64,000 nucleotides of DNA from Klebsiella sp. RHBSTW-00484 (GTDB lineage: Bacteria > Pseudomonadota > Gammaproteobacteria > Enterobacterales > Enterobacteriaceae), in assembly GCF_013705725.1 (NCBI RefSeq), contig NZ_CP055481.1, forward strand, positions 372,001 to 436,000, in the 5' to 3' direction. The translations under genes and the position numbers were made by a program. Shown here piece after piece: positions 1 through 9,433 of the stretch. The notes beneath the pieces are model-generated. The model did no database searches. It saw only the letters and a list, made by a program, of their open reading frames with translations, and was not told where the DNA came from. How positions within the stretch are numbered: the first letter of the stretch is position 1; each line of letters starts with the position of its first letter.

Positions 1-522
1 AAGTTCCACGGTCTCGGCGTTGATGCCTACGACCGCCAGACTCTGGGCCGCGCTCCGCAGGCGGAGGTGATCTCGCCGGGCTTTAAATACAATCTGGCGG
101 ATATTAACGCCGCGCTGGCCCTGGTGCAGCTGGATAAACTGGCCCACGCCAATCTGCGGCGCGCCAAAATTGCCCAACGCTACTTGAGCGAACTGGCGGA
201 TACCCCATTCAAACCGTTGGCGGCACCTGATTGGGAACACCAGCACGCCTGGCACCTGTTTATTATCCGCATCGACGAGGCCACCTGCGGTATCAGCCGC
301 GATGCTCTGATGGAAAAACTGAAAGCCATGGGCATCGGCACCGGACTGCACTTCCGCGCGGCGCATACGCAAAAGTATTACCGCGAGCGTTTCCCTGAAG
401 TTTCATTACCGCATACGGAATGGAACAGTGCGCGCATTTGTTCCATTCCGTTGTTCCCGGATATGACCGATGACGATGTCACTCGGGTCATTGCCGCACT
501 GCACCAGCTGTCAGGACGTTGA
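1..522 (+). CDS. arnB: UDP-4-amino-4-deoxy-L-arabinose--oxoglutarate aminotransferase, 3' part
   Basis: This is the C-terminal part (173 codons) of a PLP-dependent DegT/DnrJ/EryC1-family aminotransferase; the reading frame is open from base 1, so the N-terminal half lies outside the window. ArnB converts UDP-L-Ara4O to UDP-L-Ara4N using glutamate as amino donor, in the cytoplasm. The visible part carries family-typical stretches such as [23 protein letters not shown] and [15 protein letters not shown], which match enterobacterial ArnB closely. The stop codon at 520-522 is one base before the arnC start, so the two are co-transcribed. The PLP lysine would be upstream of or near the window edge and is not seen. 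Identity is secure from similarity and operon position. Confidence 0.96.
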   Translation, partial: KFHGLGVDAYDRQTLGRAPQAEVISPGFKYNLADINAALALVQLDKLAHANLRRAKIAQRYLSELADTPFKPLAAPDWEHQHAWHLFIIRIDEATCGISRDALMEKLKAMGIGTGLHFRAAHTQKYYRERFPEVSLPHTEWNSARICSIPLFPDMTDDDVTRVIAALHQLSGR

Positions 523-523
523 T

Positions 524-1507
524 ATGTTTAGCTATCCTCCCGTGAAAAAGGTCTCGGTGGTTATCCCGGTTTATAACGAACAGGAGAGCCTACCGGAGCT
601 TATCCGCCGCACCGATACCGTCTGCGCGACGCTCGGACGCCAATATGAAATTCTGCTGGTCGACGACGGCAGCAGCGATGACTCGGCGCGGATGTTAACC
701 GAAGCCGCCGAGGCCGAAGGTAGCCACGTGGTGGCGGTGCTGCTGAACCGTAACTATGGCCAGCACTCGGCGATTATGGCGGGCTTCAGTCACGTCACCG
801 GCGATCTGATCATTACCCTTGATGCCGATCTGCAAAACCCGCCGGAAGAGATCCCGCGTCTGGTGGAGAAGGCCGATGAGGGCTACGACGTGGTCGGTAC
901 CGTTCGCCAGAACCGTCAGGATACCTTCTTCCGTAAAAGCGCCTCGAAGATGATCAACCGCCTGATCCAGCGCACTACCGGTAAAGCGATGGGCGACTAT
1001 GGCTGCATGCTGCGCGCCTATCGCCGCCACATTATCGACGCGATGCTCAACTGCCACGAGCGCAGTACGTTCATCCCGATTCTGGCGAACACTTTTGCCC
1101 GCCGGGCGGTCGAGATCCCGGTGATGCACGCCGAGCGTGAATTTGGTGATTCCAAATACAGCTTTATGCGCCTGATTAACCTGATGTACGACTTGGTCAC
1201 CTGCCTGACCACCACGCCGCTGCGCCTGCTGAGCCTGTTCGGCAGCGTTATCGCCCTGCTGGGCTTTGGTTTCGCCATCCTGCTGGTGGCGTTGCGCCTG
1301 GTGTTTGGCCCGCAGTGGGCGGCAGAAGGGGTGTTTATGCTGTTCGCCGTGCTGTTTATGTTTATCGGTGCTCAGTTCGTCGGCATGGGCCTGCTTGGGG
1401 AGTATATCGGCCGCATCTATAACGATGTCCGCGCCCGTCCCCGCTACTTTATTCAACGTGTTGTTCGCCAGCCGGAAACGGCATCTCAAGAGGAAGATCG
1501 TTCATGA
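524..1507 (+). CDS. arnC: Undecaprenyl-phosphate 4-deoxy-4-formamido-L-arabinose transferase
   Basis: A GT2-family glycosyltransferase of about 327 residues that transfers L-Ara4-formyl-N from UDP to undecaprenyl phosphate on the cytoplasmic face of the inner membrane. The N-terminal domain shows [18 protein letters not shown], the nucleotide-binding VDDGSSDDS and the metal-binding DADLQNPP. Two hydrophobic segments near the C-terminus (roughly residues 235-255 and 270-290) anchor it. The start at 524 is chosen because it leaves one base after the arnB stop and gives the family's usual MF...PVKKVSVV beginning; an in-frame extension to 470 would run inside arnB. Its 3' end overlaps arnA by 4 bases (ATGA), which suggests translational coupling. 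Confidence 0.97.
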   Translation: MFSYPPVKKVSVVIPVYNEQESLPELIRRTDTVCATLGRQYEILLVDDGSSDDSARMLTEAAEAEGSHVVAVLLNRNYGQHSAIMAGFSHVTGDLIITLDADLQNPPEEIPRLVEKADEGYDVVGTVRQNRQDTFFRKSASKMINRLIQRTTGKAMGDYGCMLRAYRRHIIDAMLNCHERSTFIPILANTFARRAVEIPVMHAEREFGDSKYSFMRLINLMYDLVTCLTTTPLRLLSLFGSVIALLGFGFAILLVALRLVFGPQWAAEGVFMLFAVLFMFIGAQFVGMGLLGEYIGRIYNDVRARPRYFIQRVVRQPETASQEEDRS

Positions 1508-3489
1508 AAGCTGTAGTCTTCGCTTATCACGATATGGGTTGTGCAGGTATTCAGTCTCTGTTGGATGCCGGTTATGACATCGCCGCTATTTTTACCCATC
1601 CGGACAACCCTGGCGAAAACCATTTCTTTGGCTCCGTGGCGCGTATTGCCGCAGAGCAAGGCATTCCGGTGTGGGCGCCAGAAGACGTGAACCATCCGCT
1701 GTGGATCGAACGTATCCGTGAGATAAAACCGGACGTGCTGTTCTCGTTCTATTACCGCAACCTGCTGTGCGATGACATTCTGAACCTCGCGCCGCAGGGG
1801 GCTTTCAACCTGCACGGTTCACTGCTGCCGAAATACCGTGGTCGTGCGCCCTTGAATTGGGTGCTGGTGAACGGCGAGCGCGAAACCGGCGTCACATTGC
1901 ACCGGATGGTTAACCGTGCGGACGCCGGGAATATCGTGGGGCAAACCCGCGTGGCGATCGGCGCGGATGACGCGGCGCTCACTCTGCATCGTAAACTCTG
2001 CGCTGCAGCGACGGAGCTGCTGAGTCAAGCGCTGCCGGCCATCCGCGACGGCAAAACCGACGAGCGCGCGCAGGATGAGAGCCAGGCGACATACGTGGGT
2101 CGTCGCTCGCCGGAAGATGGTCGCCTTGACTGGGAGCAACCCGCTCAGACGCTGCATAACCTGGTGCGCGCGGTCTCCGACCCGTGGCCGGGCGCGTTCA
2201 GCTACGCCGGGGCGAACAAGTTTATCGTCTGGAAATCTCGCGTGCGCCAGGACCTGAACGCCGCGAAACCGGGTACGGTGATTTCCACTGCGCCGCTGGT
2301 TGTTGCCTGTCAGGAAGGGGCGCTGGAAATCGTCACCGGGCAGACCGAGCGCGGCGTTTATATGCAGGGTACGCAGCTGGCGCAGGCGCTGGGCCTGGTT
2401 GCTGGCGCGGTGCTGAGCAGCAAACCTGTCGTGGCGATTAAGCGCCGCACCCGCGTGCTGATCCTCGGGGTGAACGGCTTTATCGGCAACCACCTGACCG
2501 AGCGCCTGTTGCTGGACGACAACTACGAAATTTACGGCCTGGATATTGGCTCTGATGCCATCAGCCGTTTCCTCGACAATCCGCGTTTCCACTTCGTTGA
2601 AGGCGATATCAGCATTCACTCCGAGTGGATCGAGTACCACATTAAGAAGTGCGACGTCGTGCTGCCGCTGGTGGCGATTGCGACCCCAATTGAGTACACC
2701 CGCAATCCGCTGCGCGTATTTGAATTGGATTTTGAAGAGAACCTGAAGATCATCCGCGACTGCGTGAAATACGATAAGCGCATTATCTTCCCGTCGACGT
2801 CCGAAGTGTACGGCATGTGCACCGACAACAACTTCGATGAAGATAGTTCGAACCTGGTGGTCGGGCCGATCAACAAACAGCGATGGATTTACTCGGTTTC
2901 CAAGCAGCTTCTGGACCGCGTGATTTGGGCCTACGGCGATAAGAACAACCTCAAGTTTACCCTGTTCCGTCCGTTTAACTGGATGGGACCGCGCCTCGAT
3001 AACCTCAACGCCGCGCGCATTGGCAGCTCTCGCGCCATCACCCAGTTGATTCTTAACCTGGTCGAAGGTTCGCCGATCAAGCTGATTGAGGGCGGTAAAC
3101 AGAAGCGCTGCTTCACCGATATCAGCGACGGTATCGAAGCGCTGTTCCGCATTATCGAGAACAAAGATGGTCGCTGCGATGGGCAGATTATCAACATCGG
3201 TAACCCGGATAACGAAGCGAGCATCAAAGAGCTGGCGGAAATGCTGCTGGCCTGCTTTGAGCGTCACCCGCTGCGCGACCGCTTCCCGCCGTTTGCCGGT
3301 TTCCGTGAAGTGGAAAGTAGCGACTACTATGGTAAAGGCTATCAGGACGTTGAGCACCGCAAGCCGAGCATTCGCAACGCGAAGCGCTGCCTGAACTGGG
3401 TGCCGACGGTAGAGATGGAAGAGACGGTGGAACACACTCTGGACTTCTTCCTGCGCACGGTTGAACTGGTGGACGACAACAAATCATGA
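1504..3489 (+). CDS. arnA: Bifunctional UDP-GlcA oxidative decarboxylase / UDP-Ara4N formyltransferase
   Basis: A 661-residue two-domain enzyme. Residues 1 to about 304 form the 10-formyl-THF-dependent formyltransferase with the catalytic triad visible as N102, H104 (FNLHGSLLP) and D140 (NRADAGN). From about residue 316 follows a short-chain dehydrogenase-type domain with the NAD-binding GVNGFIGNH motif, the PSTSEVYG stretch and the YSVSKQ (YxxxK) catalytic pair; it oxidises and decarboxylates UDP-glucuronic acid to UDP-L-Ara4O. Length matches the family (660 in E. coli). It supplies both the substrate of ArnB and the formylated product used by ArnC. It overlaps arnC and arnD by 4 bases each. 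Confidence 0.98.
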   Translation: MKAVVFAYHDMGCAGIQSLLDAGYDIAAIFTHPDNPGENHFFGSVARIAAEQGIPVWAPEDVNHPLWIERIREIKPDVLFSFYYRNLLCDDILNLAPQGAFNLHGSLLPKYRGRAPLNWVLVNGERETGVTLHRMVNRADAGNIVGQTRVAIGADDAALTLHRKLCAAATELLSQALPAIRDGKTDERAQDESQATYVGRRSPEDGRLDWEQPAQTLHNLVRAVSDPWPGAFSYAGANKFIVWKSRVRQDLNAAKPGTVISTAPLVVACQEGALEIVTGQTERGVYMQGTQLAQALGLVAGAVLSSKPVVAIKRRTRVLILGVNGFIGNHLTERLLLDDNYEIYGLDIGSDAISRFLDNPRFHFVEGDISIHSEWIEYHIKKCDVVLPLVAIATPIEYTRNPLRVFELDFEENLKIIRDCVKYDKRIIFPSTSEVYGMCTDNNFDEDSSNLVVGPINKQRWIYSVSKQLLDRVIWAYGDKNNLKFTLFRPFNWMGPRLDNLNAARIGSSRAITQLILNLVEGSPIKLIEGGKQKRCFTDISDGIEALFRIIENKDGRCDGQIINIGNPDNEASIKELAEMLLACFERHPLRDRFPPFAGFREVESSDYYGKGYQDVEHRKPSIRNAKRCLNWVPTVEMEETVEHTLDFFLRTVELVDDNKS

Positions 3490-4388
3490 GACAGGTCGGC
3501 TTACGCATAGATGTCGATACCTTTCGCGGCACGCGGGACGGGGTCCCGCGGCTGCTGGCTCTGCTGGGGCAGCGCGGGATTCAGGCAAGCTTCTTTTTTA
3601 GCGTCGGGCCGGACAACATGGGGCGTCATTTATGGCGCCTGGTAAAACCGAAATTTCTGTGGAAGATGCTGCGTTCAAAGGCCGCTTCGTTGTATGGCTG
3701 GGATATCCTGCTGGCCGGTACCGCCTGGCCGGGGCGCAGAATTGGTGCGGGTAATGAAGAGGTTATCCGCGCCGCCGCGCAGGAGCATGAAGTGGGTCTG
3801 CACGCCTGGGATCACTATAGCTGGCAGGCGTGGAGCGGCGTCTGGCCGCAGGAGCGGCTGACGCTGGAGGTCGAGCGCGGGCTGCTGGAGCTGGAGCGGA
3901 TTATCGGTCGTCCGGTTGCCTGCTCCGCCGTTGCGGGCTGGCGGGCCGATCAGCGGGTCATCAAGGCCAAAGAGGCTTTCGACTTCCTCTACAACAGCGA
4001 TTGCCGGGGAACCGGCCCCTTCTTACCGGTGCTGGGCAACGGCGCGCCGGGAACCGTGCAAATCCCGGTGACGTTACCGACCTGGGATGAAGTGGTCGGC
4101 AGCGCAGTGGATATTGCGGGCTTCAACCACTATCTGCTGGATTGTATCCATCGCGATACGGGTACTCCGGTCTATACCATCCATGCTGAAGTCGAGGGGA
4201 TTGCCTTTGCTCAACAGTTTGATGAACTGCTGACCATGGCCGCTCAGGAAGAGATTCAGTTTTGCCCGCTAAGCCAGCTGCTGCCCGCCGATTTTAGCGT
4301 GCTGCCGCGAGGCAAAGTGGTTCGTGGTGAACTGGCTGGCCGGGAAGGCTGGCTTGGACGTGAACAATTACTCAATTCGGGTGTTTGA
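3486..4388 (+). CDS. arnD: 4-deoxy-4-formamido-L-arabinose-phosphoundecaprenol deformylase
   Basis: A 300-residue NodB/polysaccharide-deacetylase-type enzyme that removes the formyl group from undecaprenyl-phosphate-L-Ara4FN before the lipid is flipped. The family's metal-site pattern is visible at the N-terminus ([12 protein letters not shown]), in the middle ([12 protein letters not shown]) and in the segment around VAGWRADQ. No clear signal peptide or long hydrophobic segment is seen, as expected for a protein acting at the cytoplasmic face. The start overlaps the arnA stop (ATGA) and the end overlaps arnT in the same way, so it is part of one transcript. Confidence 0.96.
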   Translation: MRQVGLRIDVDTFRGTRDGVPRLLALLGQRGIQASFFFSVGPDNMGRHLWRLVKPKFLWKMLRSKAASLYGWDILLAGTAWPGRRIGAGNEEVIRAAAQEHEVGLHAWDHYSWQAWSGVWPQERLTLEVERGLLELERIIGRPVACSAVAGWRADQRVIKAKEAFDFLYNSDCRGTGPFLPVLGNGAPGTVQIPVTLPTWDEVVGSAVDIAGFNHYLLDCIHRDTGTPVYTIHAEVEGIAFAQQFDELLTMAAQEEIQFCPLSQLLPADFSVLPRGKVVRGELAGREGWLGREQLLNSGV

Positions 4389-6043
4389 TGAAAAGCATTC
4401 GCTACGGCGCGGCTCTGGTCGCCCTTTTTGCCCTCTACTATTTACTGCCGCTGAACTTCCGCCTGCTCTGGCAGCCGGATGAAACCCGCTATGCGGAAAT
4501 CAGCCGTGAGATGCTGGCGACCGGCGACTGGGTGGTGCCGCATTTCCTCGGCCTGCGCTATTTTGAAAAACCCATCGCCGGATACTGGATTAACAGCATT
4601 GGCCAGTGGCTATTCGGTCACAATAATTTTGGCGTCCGCTTCGGGGTCGTGTTCTCTATTACCGTCACCGCCCTGCTGGTGGCCTGGCTAGCGTGGCAGG
4701 TATTTCGCGATAAACGCCTGGCGATCCTGTCGCCGGTTATCTTCCTGACCGCGCTGCTGGTCTACAGTATTGGCACCTATGCGGTACTGGACCCGATGAT
4801 TACCATGTGGATGGCGCTGGCGATGTGCAGCTTCTGGGGCGCGGTACAGGCCCAAAACCACAGCGGCAAAATCGTTGGTTATGTCTTACTGGGCGTGGCC
4901 TGTGGGATGGGGGTGATGACCAAAGGCTTCCTCGCGCTGGCGGTGCCGGTGGTCGGGGTATTGCCGTGGGTGATTGCGCGTAAGCGCTGGCGCGAAGTGC
5001 TGACCTACGGCTGGCTGGCGGTGGGCGTCTGCGTGCTGGTCGTGCTGCCGTGGGGGCTTGTCATCGCCAAACGTGAACCGGACTTCTGGCGCTACTTCTT
5101 CTGGGTGGAACATATCCAGCGTTTTGCTGAAAAAGATGCCCAGCATAAAGCGCCGTTCTGGTACTACATTCCGTTCCTGATAGCCGGGAGTCTGCCGTGG
5201 CTGGCGCTGCTGCCGGGAGCGCTCAAGCGCGGTTGGACCGAGCGCGATGAATCACGCGGGGCGCTGTATCTGCTGGGATGGGTGGCGATGCCGTTCCTGT
5301 TCTTCAGCATTGCCAAAGGTAAGTTGCCAACCTATATCCTGCCGTGTTTTGCGCCGTTGTCGATTCTGATGGCGCGCTACGCGCTGGATGCGGCGAAGGC
5401 CGGGGCGAAAGCGCTGAAAATCAACGGTATGATCAACCTGGCCTTCGGTCTGATTGGCCTGGTTGCTGTACTGGTGGTTTCGCCTTGGGGCTTTATGCAC
5501 CAGCCGGTGTGGAACCATATTGAGCTGTATAAGTGCCTGTTGGCGGCGCTGATTTTTGGTTGCTGGGCGCTGATGGGCTGGATGGCGATGAAGGACAATG
5601 GCCGCCGCTGGACCTTAGCCGCCATCTGCCCGCTGGGGCTGGCGCTGCTGGTGGGTTTTGCTATCCCGGACCGGGTTATCGACAGCAAGCAGCCGCAGTT
5701 CCTGGTGGATATTGTCAGCGAGTCGCTGACGCCGAGCCGCTACGTTTTGACCAATAACGTCGGTATTGCTGGCGGGTTGTCATGGGAGTTAAAGCGCAGC
5801 GATATTATATTGTTCGACAAGCAGGGCGAGCTGAAGTACGGCCTGTCCTGGCCGGATGCCCAGAGCCAGTTTGTGGATAAAGAACAATTTGCCGATTGGC
5901 TGGCTGCGCACCGCCAGCAGGGGCCGATTTCACTGGTTCTGCTGATGGACAAAGGAGAGAGTATGGCCGACTTACCGCTACCCAAACCTGATAACTCCTA
6001 TGAGCTAGGCCGGGTGGTGTTTATCCAGTACCTGCCGCAATGA
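4385..6043 (+). CDS. arnT: Lipid A 4-amino-4-deoxy-L-arabinosyltransferase
   Basis: A 552-residue polytopic inner-membrane glycosyltransferase (GT83/PMT-like) that moves L-Ara4N from undecaprenyl phosphate to lipid A phosphates on the periplasmic side, lowering the negative surface charge and giving polymyxin resistance. The first periplasmic loop has the family signature around [14 protein letters not shown], whose acidic residues are the expected catalytic ones, followed by many hydrophobic helices and a C-terminal soluble tail. Length matches the family (about 550). It overlaps arnD and arnE by 4 bases. Confidence 0.97.
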   Translation: MMKSIRYGAALVALFALYYLLPLNFRLLWQPDETRYAEISREMLATGDWVVPHFLGLRYFEKPIAGYWINSIGQWLFGHNNFGVRFGVVFSITVTALLVAWLAWQVFRDKRLAILSPVIFLTALLVYSIGTYAVLDPMITMWMALAMCSFWGAVQAQNHSGKIVGYVLLGVACGMGVMTKGFLALAVPVVGVLPWVIARKRWREVLTYGWLAVGVCVLVVLPWGLVIAKREPDFWRYFFWVEHIQRFAEKDAQHKAPFWYYIPFLIAGSLPWLALLPGALKRGWTERDESRGALYLLGWVAMPFLFFSIAKGKLPTYILPCFAPLSILMARYALDAAKAGAKALKINGMINLAFGLIGLVAVLVVSPWGFMHQPVWNHIELYKCLLAALIFGCWALMGWMAMKDNGRRWTLAAICPLGLALLVGFAIPDRVIDSKQPQFLVDIVSESLTPSRYVLTNNVGIAGGLSWELKRSDIILFDKQGELKYGLSWPDAQSQFVDKEQFADWLAAHRQQGPISLVLLMDKGESMADLPLPKPDNSYELGRVVFIQYLPQ

Positions 6044-6378
6044 GCGTCTGGATCTGTCTGGTTTTAGCCAGCTTACTGAGCTGCGTCGGACAGCTGTGCC
6101 AGAAACAGGCGACCCGCCCGTCTAAATCCGGGCGGCGCGGGCACCATATCCTTGGCTGGTTGGGGTTAGCATTGCTCTCTCTGGGCTGCGGCATGCTGCT
6201 GTGGCTGAGCGTCCTGCAGTCTATCCCGGTCAGCGTGGCTTACCCGATGCTGAGCCTGAACTTTGTCTGGGTGACCCTTGCGGCGTGGGGAATCTGGCGC
6301 GAACCGGTGGCGCGACGCCACTGGGTTGGCGTAGGGCTGATCGTCGTCGGGATCGTTATTCTGGGGAGCCGCATCTGA
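6040..6378 (+). CDS. arnE: Ara4N-phosphoundecaprenol flippase subunit ArnE
   Basis: A 112-residue, four-helix EamA/SMR-type membrane protein. Together with ArnF it is thought to flip undecaprenyl-phosphate-L-Ara4N to the periplasmic face. Hydrophobic helices run through almost the whole length, with a short basic cytoplasmic loop ([12 protein letters not shown]) near residues 27-38. Its start overlaps the arnT stop by 4 bases, and its stop TGA at 6376-6378 shares one base with the arnF ATG, a tight coupling expected for subunits of one heteromer. Confidence 0.95.
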   Translation: MSVWICLVLASLLSCVGQLCQKQATRPSKSGRRGHHILGWLGLALLSLGCGMLLWLSVLQSIPVSVAYPMLSLNFVWVTLAAWGIWREPVARRHWVGVGLIVVGIVILGSRI

Positions 6379-6761
6379 TGGGCTTAATCTGGGCGTTATT
6401 TAGCGTGGGTTTAGTCAGCGCCGCACAGCTCCTGCTGCGCAGCGCGATGGTCGAACTGCCGCCGCTGACGGATTTATTCACCTTTCTTAATCATCTGCTG
6501 CATCTGCGGGCGGGGACCTTCGGCCTGGCGTTTGGCCTGCTCGGCTATCTGCTGTCGATGGTCTGCTGGTACTTCGCCCTGCACCAATTACCGCTGGCGA
6601 AGGCCTACGCGCTGCTCAGTCTGAGCTACATTCTGGTGTGGGCCGCCGCCATCTGGCTCCCCGGCTGGTATGAGCCTTTCCACTGGCAATCGTTATTGGG
6701 CGTGCTGCTGATTGTTGCCGGGGTACTGACTATCTTCTGGCCAGTGAAGCGCCGGGGCTGA
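6378..6761 (+). CDS. arnF: Ara4N-phosphoundecaprenol flippase subunit ArnF
   Basis: A 127-residue EamA/SMR-like membrane protein with four predicted helices, partner of ArnE in the flippase. The start at 6378 overlaps the arnE stop by one base (TGATG); a longer frame running back to 6201 would lie inside arnE and is rejected. It is the last gene of the arn operon. No clear U-tract terminator follows; instead the transcript would run into GC-rich repeat units that can form strong stem-loops. Confidence 0.95.
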   Translation: MGLIWALFSVGLVSAAQLLLRSAMVELPPLTDLFTFLNHLLHLRAGTFGLAFGLLGYLLSMVCWYFALHQLPLAKAYALLSLSYILVWAAAIWLPGWYEPFHWQSLLGVLLIVAGVLTIFWPVKRRG

Positions 6762-6787
6762 TGTTTCCCGGCTCGCGCTGCGCTTAG

Positions 6788-6974
6788 CCGGGCTACGGGT
6801 TCACCGCCGTCTGCGGGCCAGTAGCCCGGACAGGCGCGTCAAGCGCCGCCTCCGGGAGATGTGCCGAACCCGATGCATCGGCGCTGCTTGCTACGCTGAC
6901 CGGGCTACGGGTTCACCGCCGTCTGCGGGCCGGTAGCCCGGACAAGGCGCGTTGAGCGCCGCCTCCGGGAAATG
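6788..6974. repeat. Tandem pair of REP-like palindromic units after arnF
   Basis: Two copies of a unit of about 75 bp lie 112 bp apart (6788-6861 and 6900-6974). Each starts with CCGGGCTACGGGTTCACC and ends in the REP-like GTAGCCCGGACA...GCGCCGCCTCCGGGA. The copies differ at a handful of bases, and the second has one extra base. Similar REP-type units recur at 26840-26930, 40420-40520 and 46285-46392. They sit between the convergent ends of arnF (+) and apeR (-), where they could block readthrough from either side. No gene is seen between 6762 and 7002. Confidence 0.8.
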
Positions 6975-7002
6975 GGCCGCCGCTATTCCCAAAAGCTATC
7001 TC

Positions 7003-8232
7003 TCAGGGCCCGCGCTTGATCACCAGCGAGGTGTTGATGCCGCCAAAAGCAAAATTGTTGCTTTGTAGGAACTCGCAATCAATCTTGCGGGCTTCACCCA
7101 TGATGTAATCCAGTGCGCCGCAGTTAGCATCCGGACGGTTTAAATTGAGCGTCGGGGCAAACCAGCCTTCGCGCATCATTTGCAAACTCATCCAGGCTTC
7201 CAGCGCCCCGCAGGCACCCAGCGTATGGCCAAAATAACTTTTCAGTGACGAGATCGGCACGTTGTCGCCATAAATCGCCGCCGTTGCCAGACTTTCAGCA
7301 ATATCGCCGCGGTCGGTAGCCGTGCCGTGGGCCGAAATATAGCCGATATCCCGCGCGTTTAAGCCCGCCATTTTCAGCGACTGCTCCATGCAAATCTGCA
7401 TCGTCTCGCGCTGCGGCTGGGTGATATGCGCCGCATCGCAATTGGTGGCAAAACCGATAATCTCACCGTAAATCGTCGCGCCGCGCGCTTTGGCGTGCTC
7501 AAGCTCTTCCAGAATCAACGTGCCTGCGCCTTCGCCTATTACCAGCCCGTCGCGATGTTCATCAAACGGTGAGGGCGTGGTTTTCGGTTCGTCGTTACGC
7601 TGGCTGGTGGCGAATAGGGTATCAAACACCGCCGCTTCCGACGGACACAGCTCTTCCGCGCCGCCGGCGACCATCACCGTTTGGTAGCCGTGACGAATCG
7701 CTTCCCATGCGTAGCCAATCGCCTGGCTGCCGGAGGTGCAGGCGCTGGAGGTGGGGATCACTCGTCCACGCAGGCCGAAGAATAACCCGGTGTTGACGGC
7801 GGTGGTGTGCGGCATCATCTGCACGTAAGTGGTGCCGGTAATATTATTGGTGTGCTTTTCGGTCAACATGGTAGCGAATTCGCTCACCGGACCAGTGCTG
7901 CCGGTTGACGAGCCGTAGGCGATGCCGGTTTCACCGTTGGTCAGCACCGCATCGCCAATCAGCCCGGCCTGCTCCAGCGCCAGTTCGGTCGCGCGGGTGG
8001 ACATCAGCGACACGCGACCCATAGAGCGAATACGCTTGCGGGTATAGTGCTCCGGTGGGGTGAAATCATCGACCGGCGCGCCCAGCAGCGTGTGCAGCCC
8101 GTCATAAACCTGCCACTCCGGCATTTTGCGCACTGCGTTTTCATACGCCTGCAGCCGGGTGGAAACGGCCTGCCAGCTTTCGCCAAAGGCGGTGACGCCG
8201 CCCATCCCTGTGATCACGACGCGACGTGTCAT
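7003..8232 (-). CDS. apeR: Aryl polyene ketosynthase (FabF-like), ApeR type
   Basis: A 409-residue beta-ketoacyl-ACP synthase of the FabB/FabF class. The full catalytic triad is visible: C165 (TSSACTSGSQ), H302 (SAHGTATD) and H336 (YFGHTLGACG). It is the last gene of the APE operon in transcription order. In the characterised E. coli APE pathway one ketosynthase elongates together with the chain-length-factor-like ApeC, and further ketosynthases assist; the exact role of this copy is inferred. Its start overlaps the apeQ stop by 4 bases. The symbol follows the published APE gene order and is by position and family, not by a search. Confidence 0.88.
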   Translation of the reverse strand: MTRRVVITGMGGVTAFGESWQAVSTRLQAYENAVRKMPEWQVYDGLHTLLGAPVDDFTPPEHYTRKRIRSMGRVSLMSTRATELALEQAGLIGDAVLTNGETGIAYGSSTGSTGPVSEFATMLTEKHTNNITGTTYVQMMPHTTAVNTGLFFGLRGRVIPTSSACTSGSQAIGYAWEAIRHGYQTVMVAGGAEELCPSEAAVFDTLFATSQRNDEPKTTPSPFDEHRDGLVIGEGAGTLILEELEHAKARGATIYGEIIGFATNCDAAHITQPQRETMQICMEQSLKMAGLNARDIGYISAHGTATDRGDIAESLATAAIYGDNVPISSLKSYFGHTLGACGALEAWMSLQMMREGWFAPTLNLNRPDANCGALDYIMGEARKIDCEFLQSNNFAFGGINTSLVIKRGP

Positions 8233-8960
8233 AACATCCCTCCATTGATAGAAATCACCTGACGGGTGACGTAACCTGCGATATCCGACATTAAATAGCT
8301 GGCAAGCCCGGCCACTTCATCGGCCTGGCCCATCCGTTTCATCGGGATCATCGACATGGCTTCTTTCAGAGCGGCCTCTTCCATTTCGATCATCCCGGTA
8401 TCAATCAGCCCCGGCGCGATGCAGTTGACGGTAATTTTGCGTTTTGCCAGCTCAATCGCCAGCGCTTTTGTCGCACCAATAATCCCCGCTTTGGCGGCGC
8501 TGTAGTTGACCTGTCCGCGATTGCCCATCACGCCGGAAACCGACGATAAGGTAATAATGCGCCCACCCTGACGAGCGCTAATCATCGGCATCATGCACGG
8601 CTGGATAACGTTATAGAAGCTGTCGAGGTTGGTGTGGATCACCGCATCCCAGTCGTTATCGCTGAGCGCCGGGAAGGCGGCATCGCGGGTAATGCCGGCA
8701 TTGCTGACGATGCCGTACCAGGCACCGTGCGCGTCGTTATCTTGCTCCAGCACTTCTCGACACTGCTCGCGGTTGGCGACGTCAAAGGCTAGCAGACGCC
8801 CCGAGCCTCCAGCAGCGAGGATTGCATCCAACGTCTCCTGGGCACCTTGTGCATCGCGATGATAGTGAACGCCGACCACAAAGCCGTCCGCCGCCAGCTG
8901 GCGGGCGATGGCGCGACCAATGCCCTTACTGGCGCCGGTAACCAAAACTGAACGACTCAT
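8229..8960 (-). CDS. apeQ: Aryl polyene 3-ketoacyl-ACP reductase (FabG-like)
   Basis: A 243-residue short-chain dehydrogenase. The cofactor-binding motif TGASKGIGRA is at residues 8-17, and the catalytic residues S140 (LSSVSGV), Y153 and K157 (YSAAK) are present. It is expected to use NADPH to reduce the 3-keto group of the ACP-bound polyene after each elongation round, ahead of dehydration by the ApeI/ApeP pair. Length and motifs are those of FabG. Overlaps of 4 bases with apeP upstream and apeR downstream mark one operon. Confidence 0.92.
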   Translation of the reverse strand: MSRSVLVTGASKGIGRAIARQLAADGFVVGVHYHRDAQGAQETLDAILAAGGSGRLLAFDVANREQCREVLEQDNDAHGAWYGIVSNAGITRDAAFPALSDNDWDAVIHTNLDSFYNVIQPCMMPMISARQGGRIITLSSVSGVMGNRGQVNYSAAKAGIIGATKALAIELAKRKITVNCIAPGLIDTGMIEMEEAALKEAMSMIPMKRMGQADEVAGLASYLMSDIAGYVTRQVISINGGML

Positions 8961-9433
8961 GCGGACGCTCCTTGTTGAAATAGGGTGTTAAGTTCTTCCG
9001 CTGTCGGCTGGAAGGTGTTGACGCGACCGCTTGCCAGCATCTCTTCACCGGCCTGAATGGCGCATTCAAAGCTGCCAAAACGTGCATCTTGCATCAGTAG
9101 CGTGACGTTAATATCCAGCGTCAGGCCACCTGGCAATATTCCCGCCGCACAGACTAATTCACGCGCCCCGAGCACCATGCCCAGCGAGATACTGGCCTGA
9201 CCCGCCTGATGACGGTGCCAGCCGGACCACACGCCAACGGTCTGCGCCATCAGCTCCAGGGCGAACCAGCCGGGCAGATAGCCCTCGGCATCGAGAAACG
9301 GAGCCAGTACGCCGTCGGGCGATACCGTGACGCGGCAGGTAGCGGAGTCGTCCGTCACGCTAACCACTTCTTCAAGCAGCAGCATCGGCGCATCGTGAGG
9401 CAGATAGTCTTCGGGCGCTAAATAGTGGCTCAT
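8957..9433 (-). CDS. apeP: Aryl polyene 3-hydroxyacyl-ACP dehydratase, ApeP type
   Basis: A 158-residue hotdog-fold protein. The N-terminus has YLPHDAPMLLLEEV, with H13 as the likely catalytic histidine, as in ApeP-like FabZ-related dehydratases; the central GWFALELMAQTVGVW matches the hotdog helix. In the known pathway ApeP works with ApeI as a dehydratase pair that makes the trans double bonds. The start overlaps apeO's stop by 4 bases. The paired dehydratase gene apeI is about 7 kb away in the same operon. Confidence 0.88.
   Translation of the reverse strand: MSHYLAPEDYLPHDAPMLLLEEVVSVTDDSATCRVTVSPDGVLAPFLDAEGYLPGWFALELMAQTVGVWSGWHRHQAGQASISLGMVLGARELVCAAGILPGGLTLDINVTLLMQDARFGSFECAIQAGEEMLASGRVNTFQPTAEELNTLFQQGASA

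Noticed and set aside
1819..3435. 538-codon open frame on the minus strand across arnA
   Set aside because: It lies wholly opposite arnA, whose domains and active-site residues are intact. The frame's protein shows no motif and has the composition typical of an antisense shadow in GC-rich DNA.
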